DNA from: Rhizobiales bacterium Ga0077537
GTDB taxonomy: Bacteria; Pseudomonadota; Alphaproteobacteria; Rhizobiales; Hyphomicrobiaceae
Reading direction: 5' to 3'
Assembly: GCA_001464955.1 (NCBI GenBank)
Contig: LNEM01000031.1
Location: forward strand, 62,001 to 126,000
DNA: 64,000 nucleotides
The notes beneath the pieces were generated by a model. The model saw nothing but the letters and a program-made list of their open reading frames with translations. It was not told where the DNA came from and did not search any database. The translations under genes and the position numbers were made by a program. Positions 26,753-36,303 of the stretch are shown in pieces. The first letter of the stretch is position 1. Every line of letters begins with the position of its first letter.

Positions 26753-28330
26753 TCAATTCATGGTGGCGAAACGCGGATCGATCGTCTCGCCGACGGGCGT
26801 GAACCGCAACCCCTTGATTTTCCGGCTGTAGGCGATCGGCTTGCGCGCGCTGGCGATGAAAATGCTGGCCTGGTCTTCGGCGAGCAGTGCCGCGGCCTTC
26901 TCGAAGGCTTCTTTCCTGAGGCGCGCGTCCGAGATCCCGCGAGCCTCCTTGATCAGCCGGTCGATGTCGCGATTGCAGTACCAGCTGCTGTTGCCCGTGC
27001 CGAACATGTCGCAATCGTACATTTCGCCGAGCCAGTTGTTGGCGTCGAGGTACCGCGTGCCCTTCCACAGGAACAGGATGTCGTACATCTGCTTCTCGTC
27101 GCGCATCCTGGCTGCAACGGCCGGCCACGGTTCAGAGACGATGCGCGACGTTACGCCGAGCCGGGCAAGCCCGCTCATCATGATCAGCGCTGCACGCTCC
27201 GAATGCGGGTCGCCGGCGATGGCGCCGATGGTGATGTCGCGCGCGGGCACCTTGGCCTTCGCGAGAGCCTCGGTGGCTGCCGCGATGTCGTAGGCCGGGC
27301 GCTGGAAGCCCTGCGGCGGCGCCCCGAGCGTCGGCGGCAGCGGAATGGTGACGGCGGTTGCCCCCTGCGGCAGCGCGCCGGCGATGAAGCTTTCTGCATG
27401 AAAGGCCTGCGCGATGGCCTTGCGCGTGGCCTGGGTCTTGAAGGGGTCTCGTCCGGCATTCAGCAGGCCGACGAAGATGCGCGGGCTGTCGATCTCGGCG
27501 ACAGTGATGTCCTTGGCTTCGCGCAGCCGCTTCGTCTGGTGCGGCAGGAAATTGCCTTCCGCGACATGCACGTCGCCCTTGAGCAGATACTCGACACGCT
27601 GTTCCGGGTCGAGAACGAGGCGGAGCTCGACTTCCTTGATCGGCGCGCTGCCGCCGTCACTGCTCCAGTGGCCCCCGAACCGTTCCAGGACCACGCCGCC
27701 GGACGGATCGCGCGATTTGAACAGATAGGCGCCGGACCCGGCCTCGTTGAACTGCAGCCACGCCCGGCCCCAGTCGTTGTTCAACTCGTTCGCCTTGAGC
27801 AGCTCCGAGTTGACGATTGCGATTTCCGGCAACAGCGTCAGGAACAGCGGCGACGGACGCGAGAGGCTGAACTCGACGGTTTGCGGGTCGATCGCCTTCG
27901 TCGATCCTGGGCTGACCAGGCCGTTGAGCAGCGGAGCGACGCCCCGCTTGAGGGCCAGGATGCGCTCGACGGAATAGACGACATCGGCCGCGCGCACCTC
28001 GCGGCCATCGTGGAACTTGGCATCGCTGCGCAGCGTGAAGCGGAACGTACGGCCATCCTCCGACACCGTGTAGGATTGCGCCAGCCACGGCGCGATCCTG
28101 AGCGGCCCGTCCATCCAGCGGAAGAGCCCGTCGTAGACATGCAGCCGGACGTCGGTGCGCCTGGTGTCGAGAATGAGATGAGGATCGAGCGTATCGTATG
28201 GCGACGCAATGGCGACCACGAGGCGCTTGTCGGCATCGGCGGCGGCGAGGTTCGCAGCCATCACCATCGAGAGGACGACGCCGAACGCGGACAGCATGAG
28301 CATCCACGGCGTCCGCTTCCTGTCCCGCAT
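26753..28330 (-). CDS. ABC transporter periplasmic substrate-binding protein, oligopeptide/nickel type (SBP_bac_5)
   Basis: 525 residues with a signal peptide (hydrophobic core about 10-30, likely cut near LAAA-DADK). LVVAIASPYDTLDPHLILDT and VYDGLFRW are the characteristic start of family-5 binding proteins, followed by the FRFTLRSDAKFHDGREVRAADVVYSVERI block. Such proteins deliver peptides, opines or other small solutes to Dpp/Opp-like permeases. No permease or ATPase gene lies next to it, so it is an orphan here. Substrate unknown. The start lies 249 bases from the divergent isocitrate-lyase-family gene. Confidence 0.9.
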   Translation of the reverse strand: MRDRKRTPWMLMLSAFGVVLSMVMAANLAAADADKRLVVAIASPYDTLDPHLILDTRRTDVRLHVYDGLFRWMDGPLRIAPWLAQSYTVSEDGRTFRFTLRSDAKFHDGREVRAADVVYSVERILALKRGVAPLLNGLVSPGSTKAIDPQTVEFSLSRPSPLFLTLLPEIAIVNSELLKANELNNDWGRAWLQFNEAGSGAYLFKSRDPSGGVVLERFGGHWSSDGGSAPIKEVELRLVLDPEQRVEYLLKGDVHVAEGNFLPHQTKRLREAKDITVAEIDSPRIFVGLLNAGRDPFKTQATRKAIAQAFHAESFIAGALPQGATAVTIPLPPTLGAPPQGFQRPAYDIAAATEALAKAKVPARDITIGAIAGDPHSERAALIMMSGLARLGVTSRIVSEPWPAVAARMRDEKQMYDILFLWKGTRYLDANNWLGEMYDCDMFGTGNSSWYCNRDIDRLIKEARGISDARLRKEAFEKAAALLAEDQASIFIASARKPIAYSRKIKGLRFTPVGETIDPRFATMN

Positions 28331-28579
28331 CTCTCTCGTTACCTCATGTCAGTGCGCCGGCCGGACTACGGTGCGGTTGCCCCGATACGACATCCCGGCC
28401 CAAGCGTTCGAGGTGTTCGGTATCAGAGCCGTACGCATTTAGTGTGGTGACAGGATCAATTGGCAAACTAATGGCAATTTCGGCCGGCCCGGTCAACGAA
28501 GAGCGCACGCGAAGAGCGTGCATTTCGAGGGCGCTCGCCTATAAGGTGCGCCGGTTGTCGCCAAGCACGGGAGAAGCGG

Positions 28580-29497
28580 ATGGCAGGCTGGCTGGTCGGA
28601 TCGAATGCCGAGGGGAAATCGCCGGGAGCCCGATTGCGTGAGCGGCTCGCCGCGCCCGGTATTGTTCGTGCGCCCGGCGCACACAATGCCCTCGCCGGAC
28701 TGCTGGCGCGCGAAGCCGGCTTCGAGGCGCTCTACGTCTCGGGCGGCGCCGTGACGGCGAGCCTCGGCCTCCCCGACCTCGGCATCCTGACGCAGGAAGA
28801 GTTGTGCCTCGTCGTCCGCTCTGTGTCGCGCGCCACGGGTCTGCCCCTCATCGTCGACGGCGACACCGGCTACGGTGAGGCGCTCAATGCCATGCGGCTG
28901 GTCCGCGAACTCGAAATGTCGGGCGCCGCCGCCGTGCATATCGAAGATCAGGTGCTGCCCAAGAAATGCGGCCATCTGAACGACAAGACGATCATTCCCG
29001 CCGAGCAGATGGCGGCCAAGATCGCGGCGGCGAGAAAGGCGAGCCGTGACATCGTCATCATCGCCCGGACCGATGCGGCGGCCTCGGAGGGCCTGCAGGG
29101 CGCCATCGCCCGCGGCCGCATGTACGCCGAAGCTGGCGCGGACGTCGTCTTCCCCGATGCGCTGACCAGCCTCGAGCAGTTCCGGGTGTTTGCCTCGGCC
29201 ATACCCCGCCCTGTCATGGCCAACATGACCGAGTTCGGCCGCACACCCCTCGAGACAGCCGCCGCGCTCGAGGAAGCCGGCGTGCGCATCGTGATCTGGC
29301 CGGTCTCATCGCTCCGCATCGCGGCGCGCGCCATGCAGGACTTCTATGCAGGGCTGGCGGCGGACGACACCACCGCGCCGCAGGTCGATCGCATGCTGAC
29401 CCGCAAGCGGCTCTATGAACTCATCGGTTATCACGAGTTCGAGGCCCTCGACCGCTCGATCATCGCCAGCATCGTGCCGGAAAAGCCGGGCGACTGA
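28580..29497 (+). CDS. Isocitrate lyase/PEP mutase family enzyme (methylisocitrate lyase or oxaloacetate decarboxylase-like)
   Basis: 305 residues, a TIM barrel. The signature KKCGH is at 128-132 with the catalytic Cys, DGDTGYGE at 93-100 binds metal, and IEDQ follows. This is the PrpB/oxaloacetate-decarboxylase branch. PrpB splits methylisocitrate to pyruvate and succinate in propionate use, but prpC and prpD are not nearby, so the substrate is open. The ATG at 28580 follows GGGAGAAGCGG. Single gene between two minus-strand genes. Confidence 0.85.
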   Translation: MAGWLVGSNAEGKSPGARLRERLAAPGIVRAPGAHNALAGLLAREAGFEALYVSGGAVTASLGLPDLGILTQEELCLVVRSVSRATGLPLIVDGDTGYGEALNAMRLVRELEMSGAAAVHIEDQVLPKKCGHLNDKTIIPAEQMAAKIAAARKASRDIVIIARTDAAASEGLQGAIARGRMYAEAGADVVFPDALTSLEQFRVFASAIPRPVMANMTEFGRTPLETAAALEEAGVRIVIWPVSSLRIAARAMQDFYAGLAADDTTAPQVDRMLTRKRLYELIGYHEFEALDRSIIASIVPEKPGD

Positions 29498-29539
29498 ACG
29501 TGGGGTGGAGGCCGGTTTCCGGCGTTCGCGGTCGGGAAT

Positions 29540-31270
29540 CTACTGGCTGCGGAGCGGGATTTCGGCCTTCACGTCAGAGCGCTCGACCTTGTGCAGCGAG
29601 ATGGATGGCGCGTCCCAGGTTCCGCGGAGGCTGAGATGCTCTTGCGGTGCCGACGTCGGGTCCGCGGCCGGCCCCGCGCCGATGCTCACGTCCATCAGTC
29701 GGCCGGGCACGTCGAGCCGACCGGCGCCGATGATCGTCTGACTGCCGGAGCGCGCGTTCAGGGCCTCGATGGTCACTGCACCGTTGAGAAGACGAAACCG
29801 TCCGTTCAGCGTGTCGAGCGCGGTCGAACCCTTGCCGGCTGCTGCCCATCCGACGACGGTACTGCCACGGGCGGCATGCGTCAGCGCGGCCAGATCGAGG
29901 CCGACGCGCCCCGGTTCCGCCAATTCGAAATGCCCACGGCCCGAGAGTGCCGCCAGCGCTTCCATCGGTGATCTGCCGTTGGCGGAGCCCTCGAACGTCA
30001 CGTTGGAGCGGCCGAGCAGCGGATTTCTCCGGAGCGGCGCTGCGAGCACCCGACCCACGTCGACTCCCCGGAGCTTCATCTTCATGTCGACCTTCGCCAC
30101 CGGGGTATTGAGGTCGACCACGAGTTGACCGCCGACACGACCGGCCTCGATTTCGAGTTCGGCGAGATCGGCGAGCAGATGGCCCTTGTTGAGCGCGATG
30201 GTGATGGCCCCGCGCCCGGTCTCTACCGCCGGCAATCGCACGCGGTCCGCCGAGATGCGGAGATCGGCGTCGATCACATTGAGAAGATGCGGCACGTCGG
30301 CGCCAGCGGCCGGAGCGGCAGGATGTTGCGTCAGGTAGCGGCTGAGATCGAGTTCCTGGAACCCCAGTGTGCCGTCGAGCGCCAATCGTGCGCCGCCATG
30401 CTTGATGGTGAAGGCGCCCGTCGCGAGATTCCCGTCGGCCCCGATCCGGGCCTTGGCGAACGCCATCTGCTGCGGCGTCCACTCGAGTGGCCCCGAAATC
30501 GAGATCGACTTGATGAGGTCGCCGAAGTTCTCGCTGAGCCCGAGCCAGCCGAGATACTTGCGCAGGCTCTGCAGCTTGACTTCGCCCTGCCCCGAGAACG
30601 TCGGCGTGGTGCCGGGCTTGAACGCGCCATCGAGCGTCGCCTCGATGACGCCGCTGCGCAGAGAAAGCCGCATCGGGAGCTGCTGCGAGGCGCCGCGCGA
30701 GGCGAGGTCCGTCCACTGCGCCTCGAGATTGAGCCGCTGGCCGTTGAGCTGCCCGTTACCGACGAGTTTGTACTGCCCCTTGCGGCTGACGGTGACCGTT
30801 GCGGTGAGATCCTTGAGCACCGTCTGGTGACCATTCGGCGCAATCACCTTGAGGCGCGCTTTTTTCAGCTTGAGCGCGCCGGCCGCGAACCCGGCGATGT
30901 AGGGCATGCGGGACGGCACGACCTCGGGCAGGCTCGACAGCGGTTGCTGCGGCATGCGCGACAGGTCGAGCGTGAGGCGCGCATCGTCCACGGCGATCAG
31001 GCTCGGCGCGCGCTGGCCTGAACCTTCGACGTTGTCCGAACTGATCGAGAGTACGCCGTAGTCGAGCGTCAATGGCAGCCGGTCGCTGATCGTCACGGGC
31101 GTCGTGATGGCGAGCGTTTCCATCGACTGCGCGAGTGCAGGAGAGACGCCGATGCGCTCGCTTCGCCCGGGCAGGTCGATGGAGAGCGACAGGCCGCCGA
31201 CCACCGCGATGCATCCGGCGACAGCGGCGGATCTGGCGAGTGGCGCGCGTGTAAATTGGCTAGGCGTCAT
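29540..31270 (-). CDS. AsmA-like protein
   Basis: 576 residues. An N-terminal hydrophobic segment (about 12-30) probably anchors or exports it. The body is built of beta-strand-rich repeats with the AsmA C-terminal features: GARLALDGTLGFQELDLSRY, VDMKMKLRGVDVGRVLAAP and the ALSGRGHFELAEPGRVGLDL segment. AsmA-family proteins span the periplasm and are linked to outer-membrane lipid or protein assembly. Convergent with the preceding isocitrate-lyase-family gene (42-base gap). Confidence 0.82.
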   Translation of the reverse strand: MTPSQFTRAPLARSAAVAGCIAVVGGLSLSIDLPGRSERIGVSPALAQSMETLAITTPVTISDRLPLTLDYGVLSISSDNVEGSGQRAPSLIAVDDARLTLDLSRMPQQPLSSLPEVVPSRMPYIAGFAAGALKLKKARLKVIAPNGHQTVLKDLTATVTVSRKGQYKLVGNGQLNGQRLNLEAQWTDLASRGASQQLPMRLSLRSGVIEATLDGAFKPGTTPTFSGQGEVKLQSLRKYLGWLGLSENFGDLIKSISISGPLEWTPQQMAFAKARIGADGNLATGAFTIKHGGARLALDGTLGFQELDLSRYLTQHPAAPAAGADVPHLLNVIDADLRISADRVRLPAVETGRGAITIALNKGHLLADLAELEIEAGRVGGQLVVDLNTPVAKVDMKMKLRGVDVGRVLAAPLRRNPLLGRSNVTFEGSANGRSPMEALAALSGRGHFELAEPGRVGLDLAALTHAARGSTVVGWAAAGKGSTALDTLNGRFRLLNGAVTIEALNARSGSQTIIGAGRLDVPGRLMDVSIGAGPAADPTSAPQEHLSLRGTWDAPSISLHKVERSDVKAEIPLRSQ

Positions 31271-31696
31271 GCTGTGTCGGATCCTGCCGCCGGCGAGCGG
31301 TGCAGCGGGTCAGTGGCCCTGTCGCCGTCTGTTGCCACGATGCGCGCTCCCCACGTGTTCGTCACTCGAACCGAACTCGGCCGGATGTCGTGGTCATAGC
31401 TTGCCGTCCCCATCTCCCGCAAGCCGCCAAGATCATCGCTGAATATGGCAGAGAAACGACGGGCCGATGGCGAATTCTTCGATCATTGAAGCTGATTCGT
31501 TGTGCAAGCCAAGTCGGTCATTCGTAGTACGGTCCGATTGTCGCAACGTCGGCGATCTGCCGCCCGGCAGGTCCATTGCAGGGTCTTGCGGTGGGCCGAG
31601 GGCGGTGCTTTATGGCGGAAACTGTCCGGTGTCGGCGGCATGTCGCCGGCGACTGGGGAAGCGCTGGGCTGCACGCGGTCATTTGGGAGAGGTTCG
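31271..31696. other. Intergenic region before the CoA-transferase genes
   Basis: About 425 bases between the divergent asmA-like and CoA-transferase genes. No gene seen. A GC-rich inverted repeat, GTCGGCG / CGCCGGCGAC, lies near 31632-31655. No T run follows it, so it is not a clear terminator. No clear promoter hexamers, although the AT-richer stretch near 31465-31550 is where one would be expected. Confidence 0.45.
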
Positions 31697-32392
31697 GTGA
31701 ACAAGGTCTATGGAAGCGCCGCTGAAGCGCTGGCGGGCGTCGTCAAGGACGGCCAGACGATCGCGGTCGGAGGCTTCGGCCTTTGTGGCATTCCCGAGGC
31801 GCTGATCGCAGCGACGCGCGATAGCGGCGTGAAGGGCCTGACGGCCATCTCGAACAACGCCGGCGTCGACGAGTTCGGCCTCGGCATCCTCCTGAAGACC
31901 CGCCAGATCCGCAAGATGATCTCGTCCTACGTCGGCGAGAACAAGGAGTTCGAGCGCCAGTATCTCGCCGGCGAACTCGAACTCGAGTTCACCCCGCAGG
32001 GCACGCTCGCCGAGAAGCTGCGTGCCGGCGGCTCCGGCATTCCTGCCTTCTACACGCGCACGGGCTACGGGACGCTCGTCGCCGAAGGCAAGCCGACGGC
32101 CGAGTTCGACGGCCAGATGTACGTGCTCGAGCGGTCTCTCAAGGCCGACGTGGCCCTGGTCAAGGCCTGGAAGGCCGACAAGGCCGGCAATCTCGTCTAC
32201 CGGCTGACGGCGCGCAACTTCAACCCCGTGTGCGCCATGGCCGGCAAGGTGACGGTCGCCGAAGTCGAGGAGATCGTCGAGACCGGCGAACTCGATCCCG
32301 ACCAGATCCACACGCCGGGCATCTTCGTGCAGCGCATCGTACTCAATGCGACGCCCGAGAAGCGCATCGAGCAGCGCACGGTCCGCAAGTAG
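31697..32392 (+). CDS. 3-oxoacid CoA-transferase subunit A
   Basis: 231 residues from the GTG at 31697, four bases after GGGAGAGG. The N-terminal [15 protein letters not shown] is the coenzyme-A transferase family signature 1 (class I). Together with the next gene it moves CoA from succinyl-CoA to a 3-oxoacid such as acetoacetate. Both halves needed for activity are present and 52 bases apart. Succinyl-CoA:acetoacetate is the most likely pair, but 3-oxoadipate (PcaI/J) cannot be excluded. Confidence 0.92.
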   Translation: MNKVYGSAAEALAGVVKDGQTIAVGGFGLCGIPEALIAATRDSGVKGLTAISNNAGVDEFGLGILLKTRQIRKMISSYVGENKEFERQYLAGELELEFTPQGTLAEKLRAGGSGIPAFYTRTGYGTLVAEGKPTAEFDGQMYVLERSLKADVALVKAWKADKAGNLVYRLTARNFNPVCAMAGKVTVAEVEEIVETGELDPDQIHTPGIFVQRIVLNATPEKRIEQRTVRK

Positions 32393-32444
32393 TCGCCTGG
32401 CGCGTCGTGCGCCGCCCCGAATTCCACGATCGAGGAGTGTTCCC

Positions 32445-33083
32445 ATGGCCTGGACCCGCGAGGAAATGGCGGCGCGCGCCGCGAAAGAGCTCGAGGACGG
32501 CTTCTACGTGAATCTCGGCATCGGCCTGCCGACGCTGGTCGCGAACTACATCCCGGACGGCATCGACGTCATGCTCCAGTCCGAGAACGGCCTCCTCGGC
32601 ATCGGTCCGTTCCCGACCGAGAACGAGGTCGATCCCGACCTGATCAACGCCGGCAAGCAGACGGTGACGACGATCAAGGGCTCGAGCTTCTTCTCCTCCG
32701 CCGACAGCTTCGCGATGATCCGCGGCGGTCACATCAATCTGGCCATCCTCGGGGCCATGCAGGTCTCCGAGACCGGCGATCTCGCCAACTGGATGATCCC
32801 CGGCAAGATGGTGAAGGGCATGGGCGGCGCCATGGATCTCGTCGCCGGCGTCGAGCGCGTCGTCGTGGTGATGGAGCACACCGCCAAGAAGAAGGACGGC
32901 TCGACCGATCTCAAGATCTTGCCGAAATGCACCCTGCCGCTCACGGGCGTCGGCGTCGTCAACCGCATTATCACCGATCTCGCCGTCATGGACGTGACGC
33001 CGGCCGGTCTGAAGCTGGTCGAGACGGCGCCGGGCGTGTCCGCCGACGAACTCGCAGCCAGCACCGGCGTCAAGTTCGTCTGA
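32445..33083 (+). CDS. 3-oxoacid CoA-transferase subunit B
   Basis: 212 residues. SENGLLG at 46-52 contains Glu47, the residue that forms the glutamyl-CoA thioester in class I CoA-transferases. [16 protein letters not shown] and [22 protein letters not shown] follow the family closely. Pairs with the subunit A gene just upstream. The ATG at 32445 follows GAGGAGTGTTCCC. Partner of ketone-body or 3-oxoadipate degradation; no thiolase gene is adjacent. Confidence 0.93.
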   Translation: MAWTREEMAARAAKELEDGFYVNLGIGLPTLVANYIPDGIDVMLQSENGLLGIGPFPTENEVDPDLINAGKQTVTTIKGSSFFSSADSFAMIRGGHINLAILGAMQVSETGDLANWMIPGKMVKGMGGAMDLVAGVERVVVVMEHTAKKKDGSTDLKILPKCTLPLTGVGVVNRIITDLAVMDVTPAGLKLVETAPGVSADELAASTGVKFV

Positions 33084-33131
33084 CGCCGCCAGAGGGGGCA
33101 GCGGCGAGGCCGTCTTACGGCACGGAGCGGA

Positions 33132-34031
33132 ATGGGCGTGACGGGATTGCCGGCCCTGAAGCGATGGATGCTGACGACGCGGGCGGGTCGCATCGCCCTC
33201 GTCGCTCCGCGTGCCGCACTCGCCACGCGGCAGGCGGGCATCTTCGGGAGCATCCGGCGCATCGCGGGCTGGAGTATCCGCTCGCGGGAACTGGCCAACT
33301 TCACCTACGCGACGACGCGCGACAGCGATCGGCTCCTTGCAGGCGTCATGGCCGAGATCGCGCGCCGGCCGCTCTCCGAAATGCTGACCTACATCGACGA
33401 GTTGGCCGCTGACAGCGAGCTTGCGGACTACGTCGTCGCCGAAACGTCGCGATCCGCGAACCGCTGGAGCATGGATCCGGTGTTCCTCCCGGGTCGGCGC
33501 CTCGCCTTCTACTTGGCAGCCCGCGCTCTGAAGCCCGCGCTGGTCGTAGAGGCCGGCGTCGACAAGGGCCTCGGCGCCGTCCTCGTCTCTCGCGCGCTTG
33601 CCCGCAACGCCGCCGAGGGCCATGCCGGCGATTACCTCGGCATCGAGTACGATCGCGAGAAGCCGATCCCGCTTTACGCCAATTACCCCGGTCGCATCGG
33701 TACGATCGTGAGGGGAGACTCGGTCGAGATACTGCGCGGGCTCGGCCGTCCGGTCAGTCTGTTCATCCACGACACCACCGCGGCCGCGGATCACATGCGC
33801 GCGCAGCTTGCGACGGTCGATCCCATGATGGAGACGAGCGGTCTGATCGCGTCCACATGGACCACCGAGAGCCTCGTCGACCATGCCGTTGCAACCGGGC
33901 GCCGTCTCCTCTCGCACCAGGAAGAACCCGCTGGCCATTGGTTCCGTGGCGACCGCGTCGGCTTCCTCTGGGGCTTCGGTACGCCGCCGCCATGCCGGAC
34001 GAGCGAGACAGCGCCGCCGCCGAGCGGCTAG
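33132..34031 (+). CDS. Class I SAM-dependent methyltransferase-like protein
   Basis: 299 residues. The second half has a Rossmann-like start (LVVEAGVDKGLGAVLVSRAL) with a glycine turn, then an acidic end of strand 2 (YLGIEYD) and SLFIHDTTAAADHM, similar to Methyltransf_24-type proteins. The first 100 residues are Arg-rich and not recognised. Substrate unknown. Starts 48 bases after subunit B and may be co-transcribed with it. Confidence 0.65.
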   Translation: MGVTGLPALKRWMLTTRAGRIALVAPRAALATRQAGIFGSIRRIAGWSIRSRELANFTYATTRDSDRLLAGVMAEIARRPLSEMLTYIDELAADSELADYVVAETSRSANRWSMDPVFLPGRRLAFYLAARALKPALVVEAGVDKGLGAVLVSRALARNAAEGHAGDYLGIEYDREKPIPLYANYPGRIGTIVRGDSVEILRGLGRPVSLFIHDTTAAADHMRAQLATVDPMMETSGLIASTWTTESLVDHAVATGRRLLSHQEEPAGHWFRGDRVGFLWGFGTPPPCRTSETAPPPSG

Positions 34032-34103
34032 CCTGACGCGAGAGCCCGCGTCTGACGTCCTCGGCGCGATAGGCGGACACAGCCATGCCACTGGAGACCC
34101 CCC

Positions 34104-35027
34104 ATGCCCGATATCAAGGAAATCGCGACCGGACTTCGATTTCCCGAAGGACCGATCGCATTGCCGGACGGCGCCGTCCTGCTGGTCGAGATCGAGCGCG
34201 GCACCCTGACCCGCATCGAGCCCGACGGCCGGGCGACCGTCGTCGCGACGCCCGGTGGCGGTCCGAACGGCGCCGCCATCGGCCCGGACGGGGCCTGCTA
34301 CATCACCAACAACGGCGGCTTCGACTGGGTGCGTGGCCCGGATGGTATCCGCCCGCACGCCCAGGCCAAGGACTACATCGGCGGCCGCATCGAGCGGGTC
34401 GATCTCGCGACCGGCAAGGTCGACGTGCTCTACACGAAAGGCCCGAACCACAAGCTGAACGGCCCGAACGATCTCGTCTTCGACGCCCACGGCGGCTTCT
34501 ACTTCACCGATCTCGGCAAGGTGCGTGACCGGGACTGGGACCGCGGCTGCGTCTACTACGCCCGGGCCGACGGCAGCCGCATCGTCGAGGTCGCCTATCC
34601 GCTGATCACGCCGAACGGCTGCGCGCTGTCGCCCGACGGCAAGGTGCTCTACGTGGCCGAGACCCAGACCGGGCGCGTGTGGGCCTATGACATCGTCGCC
34701 CCCGGCGAGGTGTCGAAGCGGGCCTGGCCCTCGCCGTCGGGCGGGCGACTGCTGGCGGGCGTCGGCGGCTACAACCTGTTCGATTCCATGGCCGTGGACG
34801 CTGCGGGCAATGTCTGCGTCGCGACCCTGTTCAACCCGGGCATCACGGTCATCTCGCCATCCGGCAATCACCGCCACATCGCCATTCCGGGCGACCCCTA
34901 TGTCACCAACATCTGCTTCGGCGGTCCGGGCCTCGCGACGGCGTTCATCACGCTCTCCATGACGGGCCGCCTCGTCTCCATGCCGTGGGACGGCGGCGGC
35001 TGCCCGCTCAACGACCTGAACACGTGA
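34104..35027 (+). CDS. SMP-30/gluconolactonase/LRE family protein
   Basis: 307 residues, six-bladed beta-propeller. FPEGPIALPDGAVLLVEIE at the start, NGAAIGPDGACYITNNGGF, KLNGPNDLVFDAHGGFYFTD and ITPNGCALSPDGKVLYVAET are the blade repeats that carry the metal ligands (Glu, Asn, Asn, Asp) of SMP-30-type lactonases. It probably opens a sugar or other lactone. No signal peptide, so cytoplasmic. The ATG at 34104 follows CTGGAGACCCCCC. It is 40 bases upstream of the TauE/SafE gene. Confidence 0.9.
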   Translation: MPDIKEIATGLRFPEGPIALPDGAVLLVEIERGTLTRIEPDGRATVVATPGGGPNGAAIGPDGACYITNNGGFDWVRGPDGIRPHAQAKDYIGGRIERVDLATGKVDVLYTKGPNHKLNGPNDLVFDAHGGFYFTDLGKVRDRDWDRGCVYYARADGSRIVEVAYPLITPNGCALSPDGKVLYVAETQTGRVWAYDIVAPGEVSKRAWPSPSGGRLLAGVGGYNLFDSMAVDAAGNVCVATLFNPGITVISPSGNHRHIAIPGDPYVTNICFGGPGLATAFITLSMTGRLVSMPWDGGGCPLNDLNT

Positions 35028-35067
35028 TACGCGCCATGCGAACCCTGCAACCAGCGGAATACCGTCG

Positions 35068-35844
35068 GTGATCGAGTTCTATGGTCTGTCGATCTCTCCG
35101 GCCGCGGCCGCCGTCGTGGTCATGGCGACGGCGATCGGCGGTTTCATGCGCGGCTTCGTCGGCTTCGGCGGCGCGCTGGCCCTGGTTCCGGCCTTGAGCC
35201 TCGCCCTCGGTCCACGCGTGGCCGTGGCGGTCGCGAGCATCGTCGGCCTTCCGGCGGTCTTGCAGTTCCTGCCCGAGGCGCTGCGCCACGCCGACCGGTC
35301 GCGCATCGGTCCGCTCGCGCTCGCGATTCTCATTGGCGCGCCGCTCGGCTCGCTGGTGCTGACGACGGTGCGGCCCGAGATCATGACCGGAGTGATCGGC
35401 GCCGCCGTCATGCTGATGGCCCTTATCACGTGGCGCACACCGTCGGGTAGCGCCGTCAAACCGCGCCCCTGGCTGAATGTCGCGGCTGGCGGCCTCAGCG
35501 GCATCCTGCAGGGCGCGGCCGGCATCGGTGGCCCGCCCTCCGTCGCCGTACTGATGGCGCAGGGCGGCCCGACGCGGCAGGTTCGCGCCGACGTGCTGGC
35601 CGCCACCGCCTGCATCTCCGTCTGTGGGCTCGCCTCGCAGCTCTGGTTCGGCATCTTCACTGAGGGCTCGCTCGCCGTGTCGGCCGTTCTCGTGCCGGTG
35701 TTCGTCGCCTCGTCGTGGTACGGCGGCCGCTTCTTTCTGCGCGGCGGCGACGCACATTTCCGCGCCGCGGCGCTGGGCATCCTGCTGGTGATCGGCCTGG
35801 CCGCGCTGATCGGCTCTCTGAGACCGCTGCTCCTCGGTCCCTGA
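35068..35844 (+). CDS. TauE/SafE family permease (first copy)
   Basis: 258 residues with about eight hydrophobic segments. IGGFMRGFVGFGGALALVPAL and GGLSGILQGAAGIGGPPSVA are the two related halves (G-x-G-G-x repeats) of the TauE/SafE family, which exports sulfite, sulfoacetate or organic anions. Start is a GTG at 35068 with GCGGA upstream. It follows an SMP-30 lactonase gene, so an organic acid substrate is possible. Only weakly alike in sequence to the second TauE/SafE protein at 40.5 kb. Confidence 0.88.
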   Translation: MIEFYGLSISPAAAAVVVMATAIGGFMRGFVGFGGALALVPALSLALGPRVAVAVASIVGLPAVLQFLPEALRHADRSRIGPLALAILIGAPLGSLVLTTVRPEIMTGVIGAAVMLMALITWRTPSGSAVKPRPWLNVAAGGLSGILQGAAGIGGPPSVAVLMAQGGPTRQVRADVLAATACISVCGLASQLWFGIFTEGSLAVSAVLVPVFVASSWYGGRFFLRGGDAHFRAAALGILLVIGLAALIGSLRPLLLGP

Positions 35845-35940
35845 CGCGTTCGCACGTGGCCGATCGACCACGAGGCTGCCTCGACCCGGACGATCTGCTA
35901 GACTGACAACGGACGGATCAACAGCGAACGGAGAGCCGAC

Positions 35941-36303
35941 GTGTCGAGACTTCGCATGCACGCGATCTTGGTCGCCCTCCTGGGGCTCGGGCCGGCTGCC
36001 GTCGTGGCTCAGGAACGTCCCGCGCCTCCGGCCGCTCCTGCCGCACCGGGTGTCATCACCGAGGGCGCCAAGGGCGTCACCATCGGCGGCGCGCCGGCTG
36101 CCCGCGTCGGTGACAGGACGAGCAGCGGTGATCCGCTCGCCAAGGGCTCGAGCAACGTCTTCATCAACGGCCGCCCCGCCGTCACGGTCGGAGACACGAC
36201 CGGGTGCGGCGGTGTTGTCGTCGGTGGCGCGAGCGGCGTCTTCATCAACGGCAAGCCCGTCGCCCGCGCCGGCGACGTCACCACCGGATGCCCCGGCAAA
36301 TGA
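35941..36303 (+). CDS. Exported PAAR-repeat protein
   Basis: 120 residues from a GTG with GGAGAGCCGAC upstream. A clear signal peptide (MHAILVALLGLGPAAVVA, cut before QERP) precedes a Pro/Ala linker. From about 38 the sequence is three PAAR-type repeats: AKGVTIGGAPAARVGD, SSNVFINGRPAVTVGD and ASGVFINGKPVARAGD, with TGCGG and a final TGCPGK. PAAR domains normally cap type VI spikes and have no signal peptide; no type VI gene is in the window. Its stop overlaps the next ATG, so it is coupled to the CHAT gene. Role unknown. Confidence 0.85.
   Translation: MSRLRMHAILVALLGLGPAAVVAQERPAPPAAPAAPGVITEGAKGVTIGGAPAARVGDRTSSGDPLAKGSSNVFINGRPAVTVGDTTGCGGVVVGGASGVFINGKPVARAGDVTTGCPGK

Noticed and set aside
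32343-34877. An 844-codon minus-strand frame across the CoA-transferase, methyltransferase and lactonase genes
   Set aside because: It runs antisense to several genes with firm family motifs and shows no domain of its own.
35941-36303. Type VI secretion link of the PAAR protein
   Set aside because: No tss/hcp/vgrG gene is in the window, and the protein has a Sec-type signal peptide, unlike type VI PAAR proteins.
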